Shown here piece by piece: positions 26,608 through 38,770 of a DNA stretch of 64,000 nucleotides. A program made the translations under genes and the position numbers. Under the pieces are notes generated by a model. That model saw nothing but the letters and a program-made list of their open reading frames with translations. It was not told the DNA's origin and ran no database searches. How positions within the stretch are numbered: position 1 is the stretch's first letter; each line of letters starts with the position of its first letter. The DNA is from Coniferiporia sulphurascens (Eukaryota; Basidiomycota; Agaricomycetes; Hymenochaetales; Hymenochaetaceae), in assembly GCA_002794785.1 (NCBI GenBank), contig NBBA01000009.1:1364001-1428000 (forward strand), written 5' to 3'.

Positions 26608-27261
26608 TGATGCCCATGAAATCGACCATATACTGTAAATCTAGTTCACAAAAGCCCCGTCCTCTTCTGATGTCTGAAATGTTGTCTGACTGGTTTATAT
26701 ATGTACTAGTACCGTGATCTTGATGAACGGTAGTAACGTGAACTCTTGCATGACTCAGGTGAGGACCATCTGTTAGGTATTCGCACAGCAAGAACGCATA
26801 CAGTGAGGAACAAGATCTCAGAAGAACGTTCGACGACGATACACCATGAAGAACCGTTCAGGCGGTCCTTTCTAGAGTACATAGAGTTATATCAGTGTAT
26901 ACATGCGTTCCTCAAAATCGATGAAGCCCTTTCGAGTATCGCTGCAGCTCCGCTTCCGAGTCTTCGACACTCGCGGCTGTGGACTTACAGTCGAAATTTG
27001 AAAACCTTGCCTTGATTTCCGGGTCGTCTTCAGAGGCTTGTCTGATCCCAGTCTTGTTCATTCTGTTGATTCGGTGATCCTGTTGTCCTGTGTCACTTAT
27101 ATCTGGTGGAATTCTACTAGTAGTGGAGACGAGTCTCTTCAGCGTGTGTATTTCTTCGCATTATCGCATGCAAACGATCCATCATTGGCTGGGATTCATT
27201 CAAAATGGCAATTATAGCATGTTCCCTTACTCGAGATATCTAACGTTTGGTAGGGTTAACA
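26608..27261. other. convergent 3' region
   Basis: 650 bp between the orphan and the sedolisin stop, AT-rich. No gene seen. Confidence 0.4.
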
Positions 27262-29809
27262 TCATCCCACCAGAGATTTCAGCTTGACGAAATCAGGTGT
27301 ACCCAGACCCGTGATCGCATCCCAACCTACAAGATGGAAAGAAAATGAGTCCAGACCCAGAGGGTGTGAGCGGAACCGCTTGCCTTCAGTAGCGTTGAAA
27401 CCTTTATGAGTGAGGAACGGTTCAGTATTAGCAGACATCTTCTAGCCGTGTAGTCGTTGCTTACCTGGGGTACCGCACCCTGGATTATTCCCAGCCAGGA
27501 TGTCAACAAAGCCTTTGTCAAGTAGTAAGAAACTCAGGTACACGAATAATGAAAGATTTGTGCGCCTACCCGTAACACCGACAGAGTAAAGAAGAGGGTT
27601 CAGGAAACCTAGTGGCGGCTCTCCATTCGCAATCCGAGCATCGTTGAGCAATGTGACGATGGCAGCAAATGTTGGCGAGCTGGCTGATGTGCCTCCGACC
27701 GACTCTACGCGACCACCGACTACGACCTGGAAACTGGAGAACGATACGAAATATTAATCGTAACAGCAAACAAGCTTTCCGTTTTTTCACTTACCCTTCT
27801 CCTTGTGCGCTGACATCTGGTACAGCTCGTCCTCCAGGACTTAGTGTCAGTGAGGTCAGGGCATCAGTTGGAAAATCATTAAGGTAAAAAATCAATGAAC
27901 AATATTCCTACTTAAATAAACCAGCATAAGTATCACCCAGCTTATCCAAGAACGGGGGGACGACGTTGGCCTGGAATGACGGACGCGGGAAGTATACCGA
28001 AAAACCCCCTTGTGAGAAGCCAATGCCTCGCTCGGGAGCAATTTGGAATGTTGCCCCAACCTGAAAAGTTGCAGTATCACTAAAATAAACGTGACGAGAC
28101 CAACTTACCCCAGTTACAAAGGGGCAGGTTGCCGGAAAGACCTAAACACGCCTCTTAGCATAACGATCGCTGATGAAGTTGCGAGGCTCTTAGATAATTT
28201 ACGGGTTGAAAGATGGTGCGGTTTGTGCCGTCATTGGTCAAACAGGTCCCTGCACCGACTCCACCATCTCCGCTACTAAACATAACTGACGCTCCGCGGA
28301 CTCCAAGTTGCGCGAAAAGGTTACATGCACGACTGTTGATTGAGTTTATAAACGGCTACACTTAAACGATCAGCTCGATTAACAAAGGAAACGCACACAG
28401 CGAATTCTTTAGGGAATGTCTGCCTATATGCATCGGGTTAGGGTCGTCGCAAAAAGAAAAGGGTTTTACACAGAGTAGCTCACTCGTCTCCGCCGTATGA
28501 GGTAGTGAAAGAGAATGGCATGTCATCATGGGACAATACGAAGTTCAGCCAGTCGATGTATGGCTCGTCCCGTTGTGGAGGAGTTACGGAGTCGTTTATG
28601 GTAGGTGCAGTACCCGGAGTGGTGTAATATATATTCGGCGTCGGAAATGCCAGGCCAGTAGTGTATTGATTATCAAGGTTTGCCTTCACTGACAATAAGA
28701 ATAAACGAAGTCAATTAAATTGGGAAGAAGACACGAACCTCGACACCTGGCATTGTTTGATCGTTAAGGCCTCCGTCAATGGAAAGAACCGATACGTTAA
28801 ATCCAACTGCTTCAGGACGGAACATAGTGTAAAATGTCTGTGGTAGGAACGTTCCTAACGTGATTCTTTTATGTATATACAATCGTAACCAATACTTACT
28901 TGAAGGTCCGCAAAGTTTACGAACTAAAAACATGTACCAATCAGGTGTCATTGATACTTAATCATAACATGTATAGACAAACCTGCTCCAAATAGCCAGT
29001 GACACCGATACGATTCCCTTTATCCGCGGCCTGAGGTACGTATCCTTCAGTTCGATACAACTGCATCAGACACGTAGGGGTGACTGTAGTGTTACAGCTT
29101 GCGGAAATATTCTGCCCCGCGGGCCCGGTGACAAACGGAGATGCAGAATCAGTCTTTGGCGCGACGTGTCCATCCACATGGAATGTCGCATGCATCTTGC
29201 GCATATTGTCGAACACCGTCGTCGGCTGCACGAGGTCGATATGTGCATGCAATGCGCGAGGAAGACTATAAGAGGTCGTACGGACGACTCGCTCGTCCGT
29301 TCGCTTATGTCGATATACGCGATACTCAGTAGCGAGCATCTCCTCAACGCGTGCGAGCGGGAGGCGGACGGAGAGCCAGTCACCAGCAGAGTTGCGCGCG
29401 ACGTCTGAGGCTATATCGACACCGTGTGCGGAGAGCCACGCATGGACAGCATGCACAGACTCTGGATGTGGGCTCACCAGTTCCTCAACCTCACTAGCGG
29501 ATAGTCAGTAAACAAGTTTGAATTTGTGGACACTAAAGGGGCTCACAGCCGAGACAGATGCTGGCCGTAATTTGGATGCAGCGGGTTGCTGACTTCGTAC
29601 AACGTACTGATGAGTTCATCGATCCTGCTCTGCTTCAGTCCTATTTTCAACGTGATAGGATGGTCGGCGGAAGGAACACTGTGGACCTCCCAATCATCTG
29701 GGATCTGGGCCCAAGCATGCTTCACCAATGGCTCCGTAAAATGGGCCGGAACAGCATACACACATCCTACGAGGGCGGTCAAAAACGCGAGTACGAAGTG
29801 CACCATCAT
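27262..29809 (-). CDS. secreted sedolisin / tripeptidyl-peptidase (MEROPS S53)
   Basis: Acid serine protease. [20 protein letters not shown] is a signal peptide. An activation prodomain follows (about residues 30-200; [13 protein letters not shown], then [20 protein letters not shown]). In the catalytic domain the Glu/Asp pair is in [12 protein letters not shown]; its intron must end at gtgaag for the Glu to be read. A further Asp region is [11 protein letters not shown], and the nucleophile is in [13 protein letters not shown] (near 27690). The C-terminus is [13 protein letters not shown] (NNPGCGTPG) then [16 protein letters not shown], the usual Ca2+-binding end. About ten introns. All key residues are present, so the enzyme should be secreted and active at low pH. 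Confidence 0.9.
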
Positions 29810-30639
29810 CGTGTACTGTCGTCTACATTTTTCTCCGTCAGCTTTTGTACTTCCAGGAGAACCAAATTGCTCATTTGTCCAAAGTATTGTACGGCACAAT
29901 TCTGACCGGGAGAAGGCACGCTACAGGGTCGTGTACAATCCCGTGGTCGATTGGCCATGCTGCGCGGCGCTCAATGGATACCGCCCGTTCCCAAGATGTT
30001 AAGTATGGACGTCTTAAGAAGCATCACAGCACACTCACAGAGAAGACAGCATGGATGGAAGTTATTATTGGTTGTAGCGCGTTCTCACACACGGGCAGAA
30101 GTTCGAGCACACACCGTGAGCTAAGGGCACGACCGAAGATAAAGCATCGCACAACACAATCGCATTCACTTGGCACAATCCGACACGGACGTACAGTACA
30201 TACACCCAATATTGATCCCACCTTACAGACATGATAATCTCTCAATCGATACAGTTACCTGAGGACAGCGAAATCAGTCGGGAATCTTGGGTGAAAAGGA
30301 GTTGATTAGGTTTAGATACGTACCTTAAAAGGCTTTGGGTCAAATGTAAGAACGTCAAACCTCGGATATCCTCATGCGATCGTCGAAAAGGCATTTGATG
30401 ACGGAACTACAGACACGGACTTCACAGTTGCGGGGACCCCGACAGAGCCCAACTGCCATCTTCCGGCGTTCCGTGTCTGTGGACGGGCTCCGGGAGCTTG
30501 TACCCGACCAACATAACGCCATCATTGACTCCGCAACGCCACCACTCATCTCTTTCACAGTGCAACCCCTCCCCTCCACAGGCCCCGGAGTACCCTCGTT
30601 GTATCTCCGGGGCTCGACACAAGCGAGCCCACAGAACCG
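29810..30639. other. intergenic, upstream of sedolisin
   Basis: 830 bp. An uninterrupted plus-strand frame (about 30320-30510) and overlapping minus-strand frames occupy the right half, but none has a recognisable domain and they overlap the eRF1 3' end. Probably sedolisin promoter plus eRF1 3' flank. Confidence 0.35.
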
Positions 30640-32223
30640 TCAGATATCGTCGTCGTCAGAGTAAAACTCGTCTTCGTCCTCGTCAAATGCTGCAAGGTTC
30701 GTGAAATCAACCTTGTACCGGAGAAGACCTCCGATACCACCGAAACCTTTCACAAACTGCGCACCCTCCTGAGAGCGATCTGTGACGAACTCAAGGTTCG
30801 CACCGAAATCCTTGTACTTGTCTGCGAACCACTCGAGGAGTGGCTGTGGATCCTGCGACTGCTCCATTTCGAGCCCAGTTGACTTATCAGTGAACTTCTC
30901 GCGGTCCTTTTCTTGTTCTTTGCTCGCGTGTACAATAATCTCCTCTAGAAAAAAGAAGTGAGGCAGCCGCCCAACACTTAGACGAGCTACACGCTTACCA
31001 CCGGCGGCATTCCGAAGCACATAACGCGTGATATCCAGATTTTCCCAGACTATTAGGGTCTCAACAGAACCGAGTTCGAGACCTTTGAGAGTGTCTTCAA
31101 CACCGAAACAGTATTTACCAGTGTCCTGACTGATTTCATCGAAGTACCGTTGAATCAATCTCTTCTCTTGCACGAATTTGACGTTGGCGAGAGACTCGGC
31201 CGCCAACTCAATCGCCTTCACAAGTTCTCAGTAATTGAGCGATTCATCGAGCAGAGGAAGCGCACCTGATTGAATCCGTTTTCTCCGCCGTAACTTACAT
31301 CGACGACTTTGATGATCTTGGCAGTCAAACGCTGATCCAACATGTCGCTCTGACTCAACTCGGTCTTGAAATCAGCGCTACCGGCGAGCACCAAACCAGC
31401 TACGTTGACCTTGTCACTGGTGATAAAGTGCTGTACAGCCAGTTCGGCTACTTTGCGCACATAGTTGTGCCGTTTCTCATCTCGAAGACGTGAGAAACGT
31501 AGCGCAGATTGTCCACCACGGCCGTGCTTTTTGGGAAGGTCGACGGTGAATTTGTGAATGACTTCGCGCGTGTTACCGGCGAGCGTGCCGAAAAGGGAGC
31601 CGTTACCATCCATGACAATGAAACCGAAGCGCTGGTCCGACTCCAACAGCTCTGACAGTGCCTCTGTATGAAATTTGTTGTCACAAAGGTAGAGTGAGCT
31701 GTACAGGACAACACGTTACTTCCACGCCTCTTCATCATGGTAGCCACCACTCACGTATTAATAGGCTTATGGGGCTCGAAATCAAACGAAACCTTTTTTT
31801 CCTTGCCTTCATCTGTCAAAATCGTACCCACGAAGAGCACCAGTCCGTTAGGCGGAACACGGTTGTACAATTTCAGACGTTGTTGAGTGCTCGTGATGGC
31901 GGCCAAGACAGACTGCCTGTTAACACGGGACTTGATATTTGACGCCGTGCCGTACTCCTGAGTCAACATGGCTGACGCCCGCGAGATTTGGTCCTTTGGA
32001 GATGAGGACTCAGCAACGAAACGCATAATATAGCGAATAAATTGAATACCCTTGGAGGCAGGATCAAGCTGATCATGGAAGTCCCAGCGCTGTTCAAAGT
32101 CGTTACAATCTACCCATCGCACAATCGCGAGAGCTCGTACCCCCTCGCTGAATCCAAACTCTTGATTAGCTTCTTCATCTTCCACATCTGAATATTTTGT
32201 TCTGCTGCATCTGGTAACGACAT
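30640..32223 (-). CDS. SUP45: eukaryotic release factor 1 (eRF1)
   Basis: Recognises all three stop codons and triggers peptide release with eRF3. Starts [20 protein letters not shown]. The stop-codon recognition elements are present: TASNIKS (near 31936) and YLCDNKF (YxCxxxF, near 31690). The peptidyl-hydrolysis loop GRGGQSAL is near 31520. The C-terminal domain ends in an acidic tail ([14 protein letters not shown]). Introns fall after SARG, after PPR, within T of PINT and after GFNQ, all in phase. Full-length and apparently intact. Confidence 0.96.
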
Positions 32224-32684
32224 CGTGGCTGATTTTTCCTGTTATATGCGCGCTAAAATCGCAGGAGCCCTTCTTAAACAGTTTCAGGAGTATAAGAGGT
32301 GACAAGGGGACGACCCCTAGCTGCAGATGGATGGAAGAGCAAAAGCAAGATGGGTGAGGGGGAATCAATATGAGGATCCTCGTCCAAGAGGTGTAGCTAC
32401 TTGAGGAGAGATGCAAAACTTCGGCTTTAGGGCCGGTCGTAATCAACACGTTTCAACTTCCTAAGTCATTAGGACTCATAATCACTCATTACTTATTACC
32501 GGTACCGTTGTTGACACAAGTTTTCCTTGAGGGGGGTACTTTATGCCACTATGTGGGAGGTAACCTAGTGCGTATGGCTGTGTTTTTCTGCAATTGCTGT
32601 TTCAATGTGTATGCATTCATGGGGTACGTTCAAGTTACCACCATATAATAACTCCGATCGCCTTCTCCTTCAGTCCAAGTAGAC
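32224..32684. promoter_or_regulatory. divergent promoter, eRF1 / amidohydrolase
   Basis: 461 bp between divergent starts. A CT-rich stretch on the eRF1 strand lies near 32270-32350. No gene seen. Confidence 0.35.
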
Positions 32685-34204
32685 ATGAATATTACGAGCG
32701 AATTCAAGGAATTGGCTCAGGCTGCCTTCTGGTACCCGGCAATCGACAACCACTCGCATCCACTGCTTTCGGCTTCACACAGAAATGACTTTGCCTTTGA
32801 GGGTCTCGTTTCGGAGGCTCAAGGCCTTGCACTGACAGAAGATGCTGTTCAAACACTCGCCTGTTATCGAGCGACAAGGCAGCTTTCGGAGCTATTTGGC
32901 TGCGCAAATAGCTGGGAGGTTGTGAAAGAGAAGCGAGAGTCGCTGCAGTATGACGAATTGTGCAAATTATGCTTGGAACGAACGGGCATACAATGCTTCC
33001 TTATAGACGACGGTCTGGATGGCGAAGGGCTATGCGAGGATGTTGCATGGCACGATCAGTACTCTTCGAGCTCGTCTAAACAAATCGTCCGTATTGAAAT
33101 TGCCGCCCAGGTTCGTCAGATACAGCTGGTTTATCATTCTGGTGGTCCTTGTCCTTGTCCTTATCCTTATCGCTGCTTTCCTTTAGATGATTTTGATAAA
33201 TCACGTCCAAACGCATGGCTTCGACTCACAAAGCTCTGCATCCACTGTCTTTTCGGCGTTCTCGGCAGCATACAATGATGTATTGATAAAGGCTGCCCAG
33301 GATCCCTTCGTTGCTGGCTACAAGTCAATAGCCTGCTATCGCACGGGTCTTGATGTTTCCCCTTCAAGCCCTCCACTGGAGGATATTGAAGAATCACTTA
33401 TGCATGCGGTGACGCGCTTCCAAGATACAGGGAAGCTCAGACTTGCTGACAAGCCCTTTAATGACTACCTCGTGCGGGTAGTGATGGACATTGCTGGGAA
33501 GTATGGTAAACCTGGTACATATCAATTTGTTGCTTAGGTGGCTTGGCTCTAACGACAGATTTTCGCCTTTAGTGCAGTTCCACACCGGCTTGGGGGACTC
33601 AGACATTGCGCTGACTCGCTCGTCACCCGCGCACCTCCAACCACTTCTCTCCGCTTTTCCCGATACGCCCGTCGTACTACTCCACGCGTCATACCCCTTC
33701 ACGCGCGAAGCAGGGTATCTTGCTTCTGTATACCGTAATGTCTACCTCGACTTCGGGGAAGTCTTTCCTTTTGTAAGCAAAGAAGGTCAGAGGAATGTCG
33801 TGAGGCAAGTTTTAGAGCTTTGTCCAACGAACAAGATGCTTTGGTCTAGTACGTACCCTCCATATTCATGATCCCACGTTTCGTGTAGACTAGAAGACTG
33901 ACTCCTTTTCGTAACAGCCGACGGACATTGGTGGCCAGAAACGTATTACCTTGGGACGATCCAGGCCAGAGAGGTCTTATACGAGGTAAGTGATATTCAG
34001 GTTATGTCGACCACTACCCTGCCTAAAATCCTTCAGGTCCTTGCCGAGAGTGTGCGACGCGAGGAGCTTACGGGGCAACAAGCAGTCGGAATTGCCCGTA
34101 GAGCACTTTTCGAAAATTCCAACAGATTGTATAAGCTAGGCTTGCAGCCTAATCTCGAGCTCGGAATAGAGGCTGCAAAGAAGTGGACAGATGCCATAAT
34201 ATGA
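32685..34204 (+). CDS. amidohydrolase-2 family protein (FluG N-terminal type)
   Basis: Metal-dependent hydrolase fold, like the N-terminal half of fungal FluG. Metal-ligand motif DNHSHPL lies near residue 20. Later motifs are VQFHTGLGD, PVVLLHASYPFTREAGYLA, NVYLDFGEVFP and, across an intron, LWSS-TDGHWWPETYYLG. The C-terminus is a helical stretch ending KKWTDAII. Four introns, all in phase; the second ends at cctttag, not at the nearer acag. The glutamine synthetase-like domain of full FluG is absent, so this is the stand-alone form. Its substrate is unknown; family members act on nitrogen compounds. Confidence 0.82.
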
Positions 34205-34444
34205 AGTATATTAAGTAATTTTTTATAACTGTCATGAAAATACGAGCTAGGAGTACAACATGCAGATAGCGACGATCGAAGTACAATATATGTATCTCAA
34301 TTAGCAGCAGTATGGCAAGTGGATCGTACAGTTGGCGCGGGAATGTCACAGATGCGCTTGTCCTGGTCAGATTAAGGCGAAGGTGCGCGGCTGGCTTGGA
34401 GAACGAGGCTTGATCTACTGGCTGTTTTAGACTCTAGAGTTTCT

Positions 34445-35550
34445 TTAGCGCCTTTTTGGCGGAGCAATGCAAAGTGGTCCATGTTCTATATCACCGTGTT
34501 CGGTCGTATCATATTCAATGCCGAGGTCCTCGGCAAGGTCTTCTGCTTCTTTGGGGGGAAGACTGTCGGCAACAAGGTACCATAGACTGTAGATGTCAGT
34601 TACGGTCCAGTCACCAGTTAGCACATACTATGCAAATCAAAAGCTTCTGTTTTGGATTAGCTCTGCGGCACACGTACTTCATAAAAACTTCGCGTCTGTT
34701 GGTCCATTCTTTCCTCCATTTGATCCAGTCTGCGTCGAGCTGTGCTATTTCCTCCGTAGAGATGAGAGATGCCCCCGTTCGGAGGGGTGTCAGGTATTCC
34801 AAGTTTCTTTCCACCTTATCAAGTGGACAAACTTAAATTAAACTACAAGCAGTTTCAGGACCAATACTCACGGCTCCGTTTATTCTTTCAATTTGCTGGC
34901 TGAGCTCCTCATCTGTAGGTGTCCCCTTCAGCTTAGCCAGCTCTGCCAAAGTGAACGCATCAGCTTTGGGACGATTTTATGTGCCCCTCATCAGTACCTG
35001 TTGAGGCTTTCCTGACTTCCTCGCCGATAAGCTTGCATTCCTCGTCGACGACCCGATGTTCACTTTCAAGAGCGGTTAATTTCTCGGGTGACATATTCTC
35101 GAGACCGGACTGCTTCGCGACGAAGAACGTCGTCTTTCCTTCAGGTTCGAGCGCATATACTCAGCTCGCCTCTATTTGTATGGGGAAATGGAGGAGGGCA
35201 GTCACCATACGGCTTTTGCGTAATCTCTCCCTTCTCCGCCAGTGTGATAAGAATCTTTTGTGTGGCCGTCTTCTGCACGGCACCTTTCAAATTTGCGCAG
35301 ACGTCCACTGCTCCAAACGGACGGTTCATCTTAAGGTGGTCCAGATGAGACATAGGTCAAATATGAGGGCCTTCTTAGCATGCATACTTTTTTGAGATAA
35401 TTAAGGATTGTGTCCTCAGCTATACGTGGATTGGTATCAATTACGGCACCCCCAGGAATTTTGCATGTCCGAGTCAAGCAGTAAAGGCTTGCCTTCTTTG
35501 CCCTTCAACACCGGAGTCTTTTCTGTACTATCCTTGCTCTTCCCAGGCAT
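34445..35550 (-). CDS. HOP2: Hop2 / TBPIP, meiotic recombination factor
   Basis: Hop2 with Mnd1 stabilises Dmc1/Rad51 filaments in meiotic strand exchange. The N-terminal winged helix reads EDTILNYLKKMNRPFGAVDV, CANLKGAVQKTATQKILI, ALAEKGE-like LAEKGEITQKPYGKTTFF. A coiled coil follows (LTALESEHRVVDEECKL). The C-terminal part has LTPLRTGASLISTEEIAQLD, ADWIKWRKEW and LAEDLGIEYDT, ending APPKRR-stop at 34445. The first intron (35420-35492) is GC-AG: only a gcaagc donor after KGKE joins in phase to AEDTILNYL. The gene looks complete. Confidence 0.85.
35420..35492 (-). other. GC-AG intron in HOP2
   Basis: 73-nt intron with donor gcaagc and acceptor tatag. Splicing yields VLKGKE-AEDTILNYLKK, the expected family sequence. 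Confidence 0.65.
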
Positions 35551-35892
35551 CTTTACGTAATTATAACGATTGATTCGTGAGCGGTCGGTTGTTCTGTCGG
35601 TGGAGACAAATAATACCGATAGGAAACGGTGGATGTACTATGTGGTAGTGGTAGAGAATCGACAGTATGTCACACTTAACTAGTGACATACAGTATGTGC
35701 GTGACGATGTAACACGTGCTGACTTAGAAACACGCGGTCACGCACGGCTAGGTGGCTCTTTGAACGTCGCGTCTTTCTCAAAGTTCTTTGGTTTGCAAAT
35801 AACCACCACAGCATAATAGCTTTTGCCCGCCGCAGCCCTGGCCGGATATTTACAATTTTCCAACTATTACTGGTATGTATCTTTTCGAGGCA
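35551..35892. other. intergenic, HOP2 / FunK1 copy 1
   Basis: 342 bp holding the HOP2 promoter and the left flank of the FunK1 duplication. The last 130 bp or so resemble the sequence just before copy 2 (tagaaacacgcggtcacgc, at about 35725 and 39667), so the duplicated unit extends upstream of the coding part. Confidence 0.5.
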
Positions 35893-38770
35893 ATGGGCAT
35901 CACGCACGGCAATGGTGCATCTCTAGGGCCTTCTGCGGTCAAACCTACGCATATCGATGTCGAATCACCTACGGACTTCCCCTCGGGCTCTAACTCTTAT
36001 CGCATCAACAATGAAAGTAAATATACTGATGATGCGACTATGGCGACACCTCCCAACGTCCCGGTCTCTCTGCTCACCATGGTGGACGAGGCGGTATCTA
36101 AAGATACTCCCGTCAAAGCTAAACAGAATATGGAAAGGTATACTTACTGCGGCGCTGAAGTGACAAAGGATAGCGCCCTCGGATACGCCCAAACTGCTGC
36201 TGTCAATGGATTCGAGGACCACCATCTTCGCGAAGTCAAGGCGATCCAGACGGCGGAATGGCGGCGGTATAAGGCTTACTTCCTCAGGAGTCTACAGGGA
36301 GCCACTAGTGAAAAGCAAATGTACTCGCTGATAATAAATCTTCTCACCAAAATATCCTTGTCTGTTTGCAAAGGCAGTGTGTTCCTCCCTGCCAATATCA
36401 AACTAGTCCGATCATGATCTCATGCGCTGTTTAGAAGATCGCTGTTTAGCGTTCTACGATACCTCAAATAGGGGATGTTCTTATGACTTCGAAGGGTCCG
36501 AACTACGACCAGACATTGTTGCGAAGTGGACTACGCACGCAAATGCTGCGAGGATGGTCCGCGAAAATAGAAAGGAACCTGGGGTTTACTGGTACGAAAT
36601 ACAGTCCTTAGTAGAAGTCAAACAAAACTTCGGTAGTCTCCCGCCGAGCAATCAAGCTGGTCAATACCTGCACGTCCTGCCACGTGGAATTCCAAGCTTG
36701 GCAGGGATGTTGTACTTGGCGCTGGATAAATTCAAATTTTATGTCTACTAGTCCGATACGTCTGGTATCGTTCGGTCTCACCACTACGACATCACAGAGG
36801 ACAAGAGCTGGGATGTGCTGTTTCGATATGTGTTGACTGTTGTGGAACCATTGGAAAATCTTCCTATGTGGGACCCTACTATGACGATTAACGTTGATAA
36901 TCCTTTGAAGCCGGAGTGGGTTATTGCTAGCAACAAAAAGGCTCATCTTGCGTCACAACTTTATTCGATGAATGGACATTCTCGGCAAACGATTGTTTTC
37001 TGGTCCGAGGCGAGGAAAAGGATAATCAAAGATCAATGGCGCGATAATGACCGACGATTCAACGAATCCGAGATACTAGAGAGAATTAAGGGTGTCCCAG
37101 GTGTTGCGCAGGTCGACTTCTCGGAGGTAGTGAAGGGATCCGACGATGAACCCTTGACGACATCTGATTTGCACTCCGGAGCAGAGTGCGTACTGGAGTT
37201 TGAATATAAACGTAGAGTCCCCAAGCGTACGAAGCAGAGGAATTTGAAGACCAAGGGAGATTCATTATCGGAGCGGACGAGTGTACTCCAGGTGGTAATG
37301 GCACTTTTTGACAGCGTCCAAGGTGAGGAAAATGGCAGTCAATTTGTTATCTTTTCTGATTTGCGAGTAGGCCATCAAATATGTGTAATCGAGAAGAAAG
37401 TACTGCATCGCGACATTAGTAGGAACAACATCCTGATTAACCCTGTCCATTACAATGCCAAGCTGGACGATACGCTGAAGGCTATATACTTCAACCGAAT
37501 TTTCAATTCCAAAGCGTGAGCGCCTTCCATACAAAACTCCTAAATTTGCGCTCACTGAATTGCAAAACAGTGAGCATTTCAGAGAGGAAGGAGCTCTGAT
37601 CGACTGGGACAATGCTGCGTCTTTAGATGAAGGCATTGTAGGGGACGCGCTTACAGATCGAACAGTGCGTTCCGTTCACTTTCGCATCGCTCATTAATCT
37701 GACGAACGATAATATAGGGAACGCCTATGTTTATGTCAATTGGCGTCGGTACGGGCACTATAAGGGATGAATATACTCGCATATGTAGGTTTCCCAGACT
37801 AGAGGGCGAAGCAAAAAAGCTATATGTTCAAGCTTTTGGACAAGAAAAATATGACGAGTACATAGAAGCCCTGGAGAAAGCCGACAAATATACGGATGAC
37901 TTAGACGTACCCCCGTACAGGCACGCTCCATACCATGATATAGAGTCCTTTTTCTGGGTATTCGTCTATGAGCTGCTCTTGGCTTGGCCTGAGGGCGAAG
38001 AGGAATGTATGACGTAAGCTGCCTGTAGCCTAATTCTTCAATTTCGGAATCATACTTTTTTGGAAGATGGAGCCGATTTCCGAGAAACCGTCCTGAACAA
38101 GAAAAGGAAATTTTTCGAACGCGCTTTACATCCACGACTATGGTGCCTCGCCGGAATTCTCGCTAGTATGGCCGCGTATCTTCGTCCGGAATGGGCATTT
38201 TGGCCTGATCTTCCGAAGGACCACGTCCACGAAGCTTTCAAGAGGCTTTTGTTTGCTGCCGCCAGCATCTTGAGGTCTAATCCAATTCCTTTACGTGCAG
38301 AGAAGAGGAATCCTAACCAAAACCCGGACGCACTTCGACATTCCTCACATCGCGAGAACAAAGAATCCGCTTCGCCGACCAAGTCTGGTTCAAAACGGTC
38401 TTATGTACGTATGGGTAGCGCACAGGAAGATCATCTCAGTAAGAGGACAAAAGGAGAAAGCATGCTTCACGAGGCCGGTGGAAGTGACTCACGACCTTCC
38501 GCTAATATTGAAGGGAAGACCTTCCCACCTTCACTTTTGGCAATATCTGGGAGTGGTCGTGGCGGGAAGGCGACAACGGGGAAGCAAGGGATGATGCTTC
38601 CGCCTCCAACCCCTGAAACCGCCGAGCATCGTCCTAAAGGCAGTAACAGACAACCTCCTGAGAAGGGGAAGGGGAGGATGGCATTCCCGACTGTTACAGG
38701 GTCTGGGCAGAACCAACCCACCGGAGACGATAGCGATGAACTTATGGTCATTGCTGCGGAGGAGCGCTAG
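35893..38770 (+). pseudogene. FunK1 protein kinase, copy 1 (nonsense-mutated)
   Basis: Fungal-type protein kinase (FunK1), a large Agaricomycete family related to small-molecule kinases. Recognisable in order: N-terminal region (AVKPTH, TPVKAKQNMERYTYCG); FunK1 core (QAGQYLHVLP, MLYLALDKFKFYVY); N-lobe with the likely catalytic lysine (RKRIIKDQW) and a glutamate helix (NESEILERIKGVPGV); catalytic loop VLHRDISRNNIL; metal motif LIDWDNA; C-lobe HAPYHDIESFFWVFVYELLLA and HPRLWCLAGILASM. Two in-frame stops compared with copy 2: TAG at 36749 where copy 2 has TGG, and TAA at 38015 where copy 2 has CAA. The catalytic residues survive but a full-length product cannot be made. Confidence 0.8.

Noticed and set aside
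30374..30664. Plus-strand frame overlapping the eRF1 3' end
   Set aside because: No domain; two other frames in the same stretch are equally open, so coding is not supported.
38050..38382. 110-codon minus-strand frame
   Set aside because: Antisense to the FunK1 C-lobe, which has clear family sequence.
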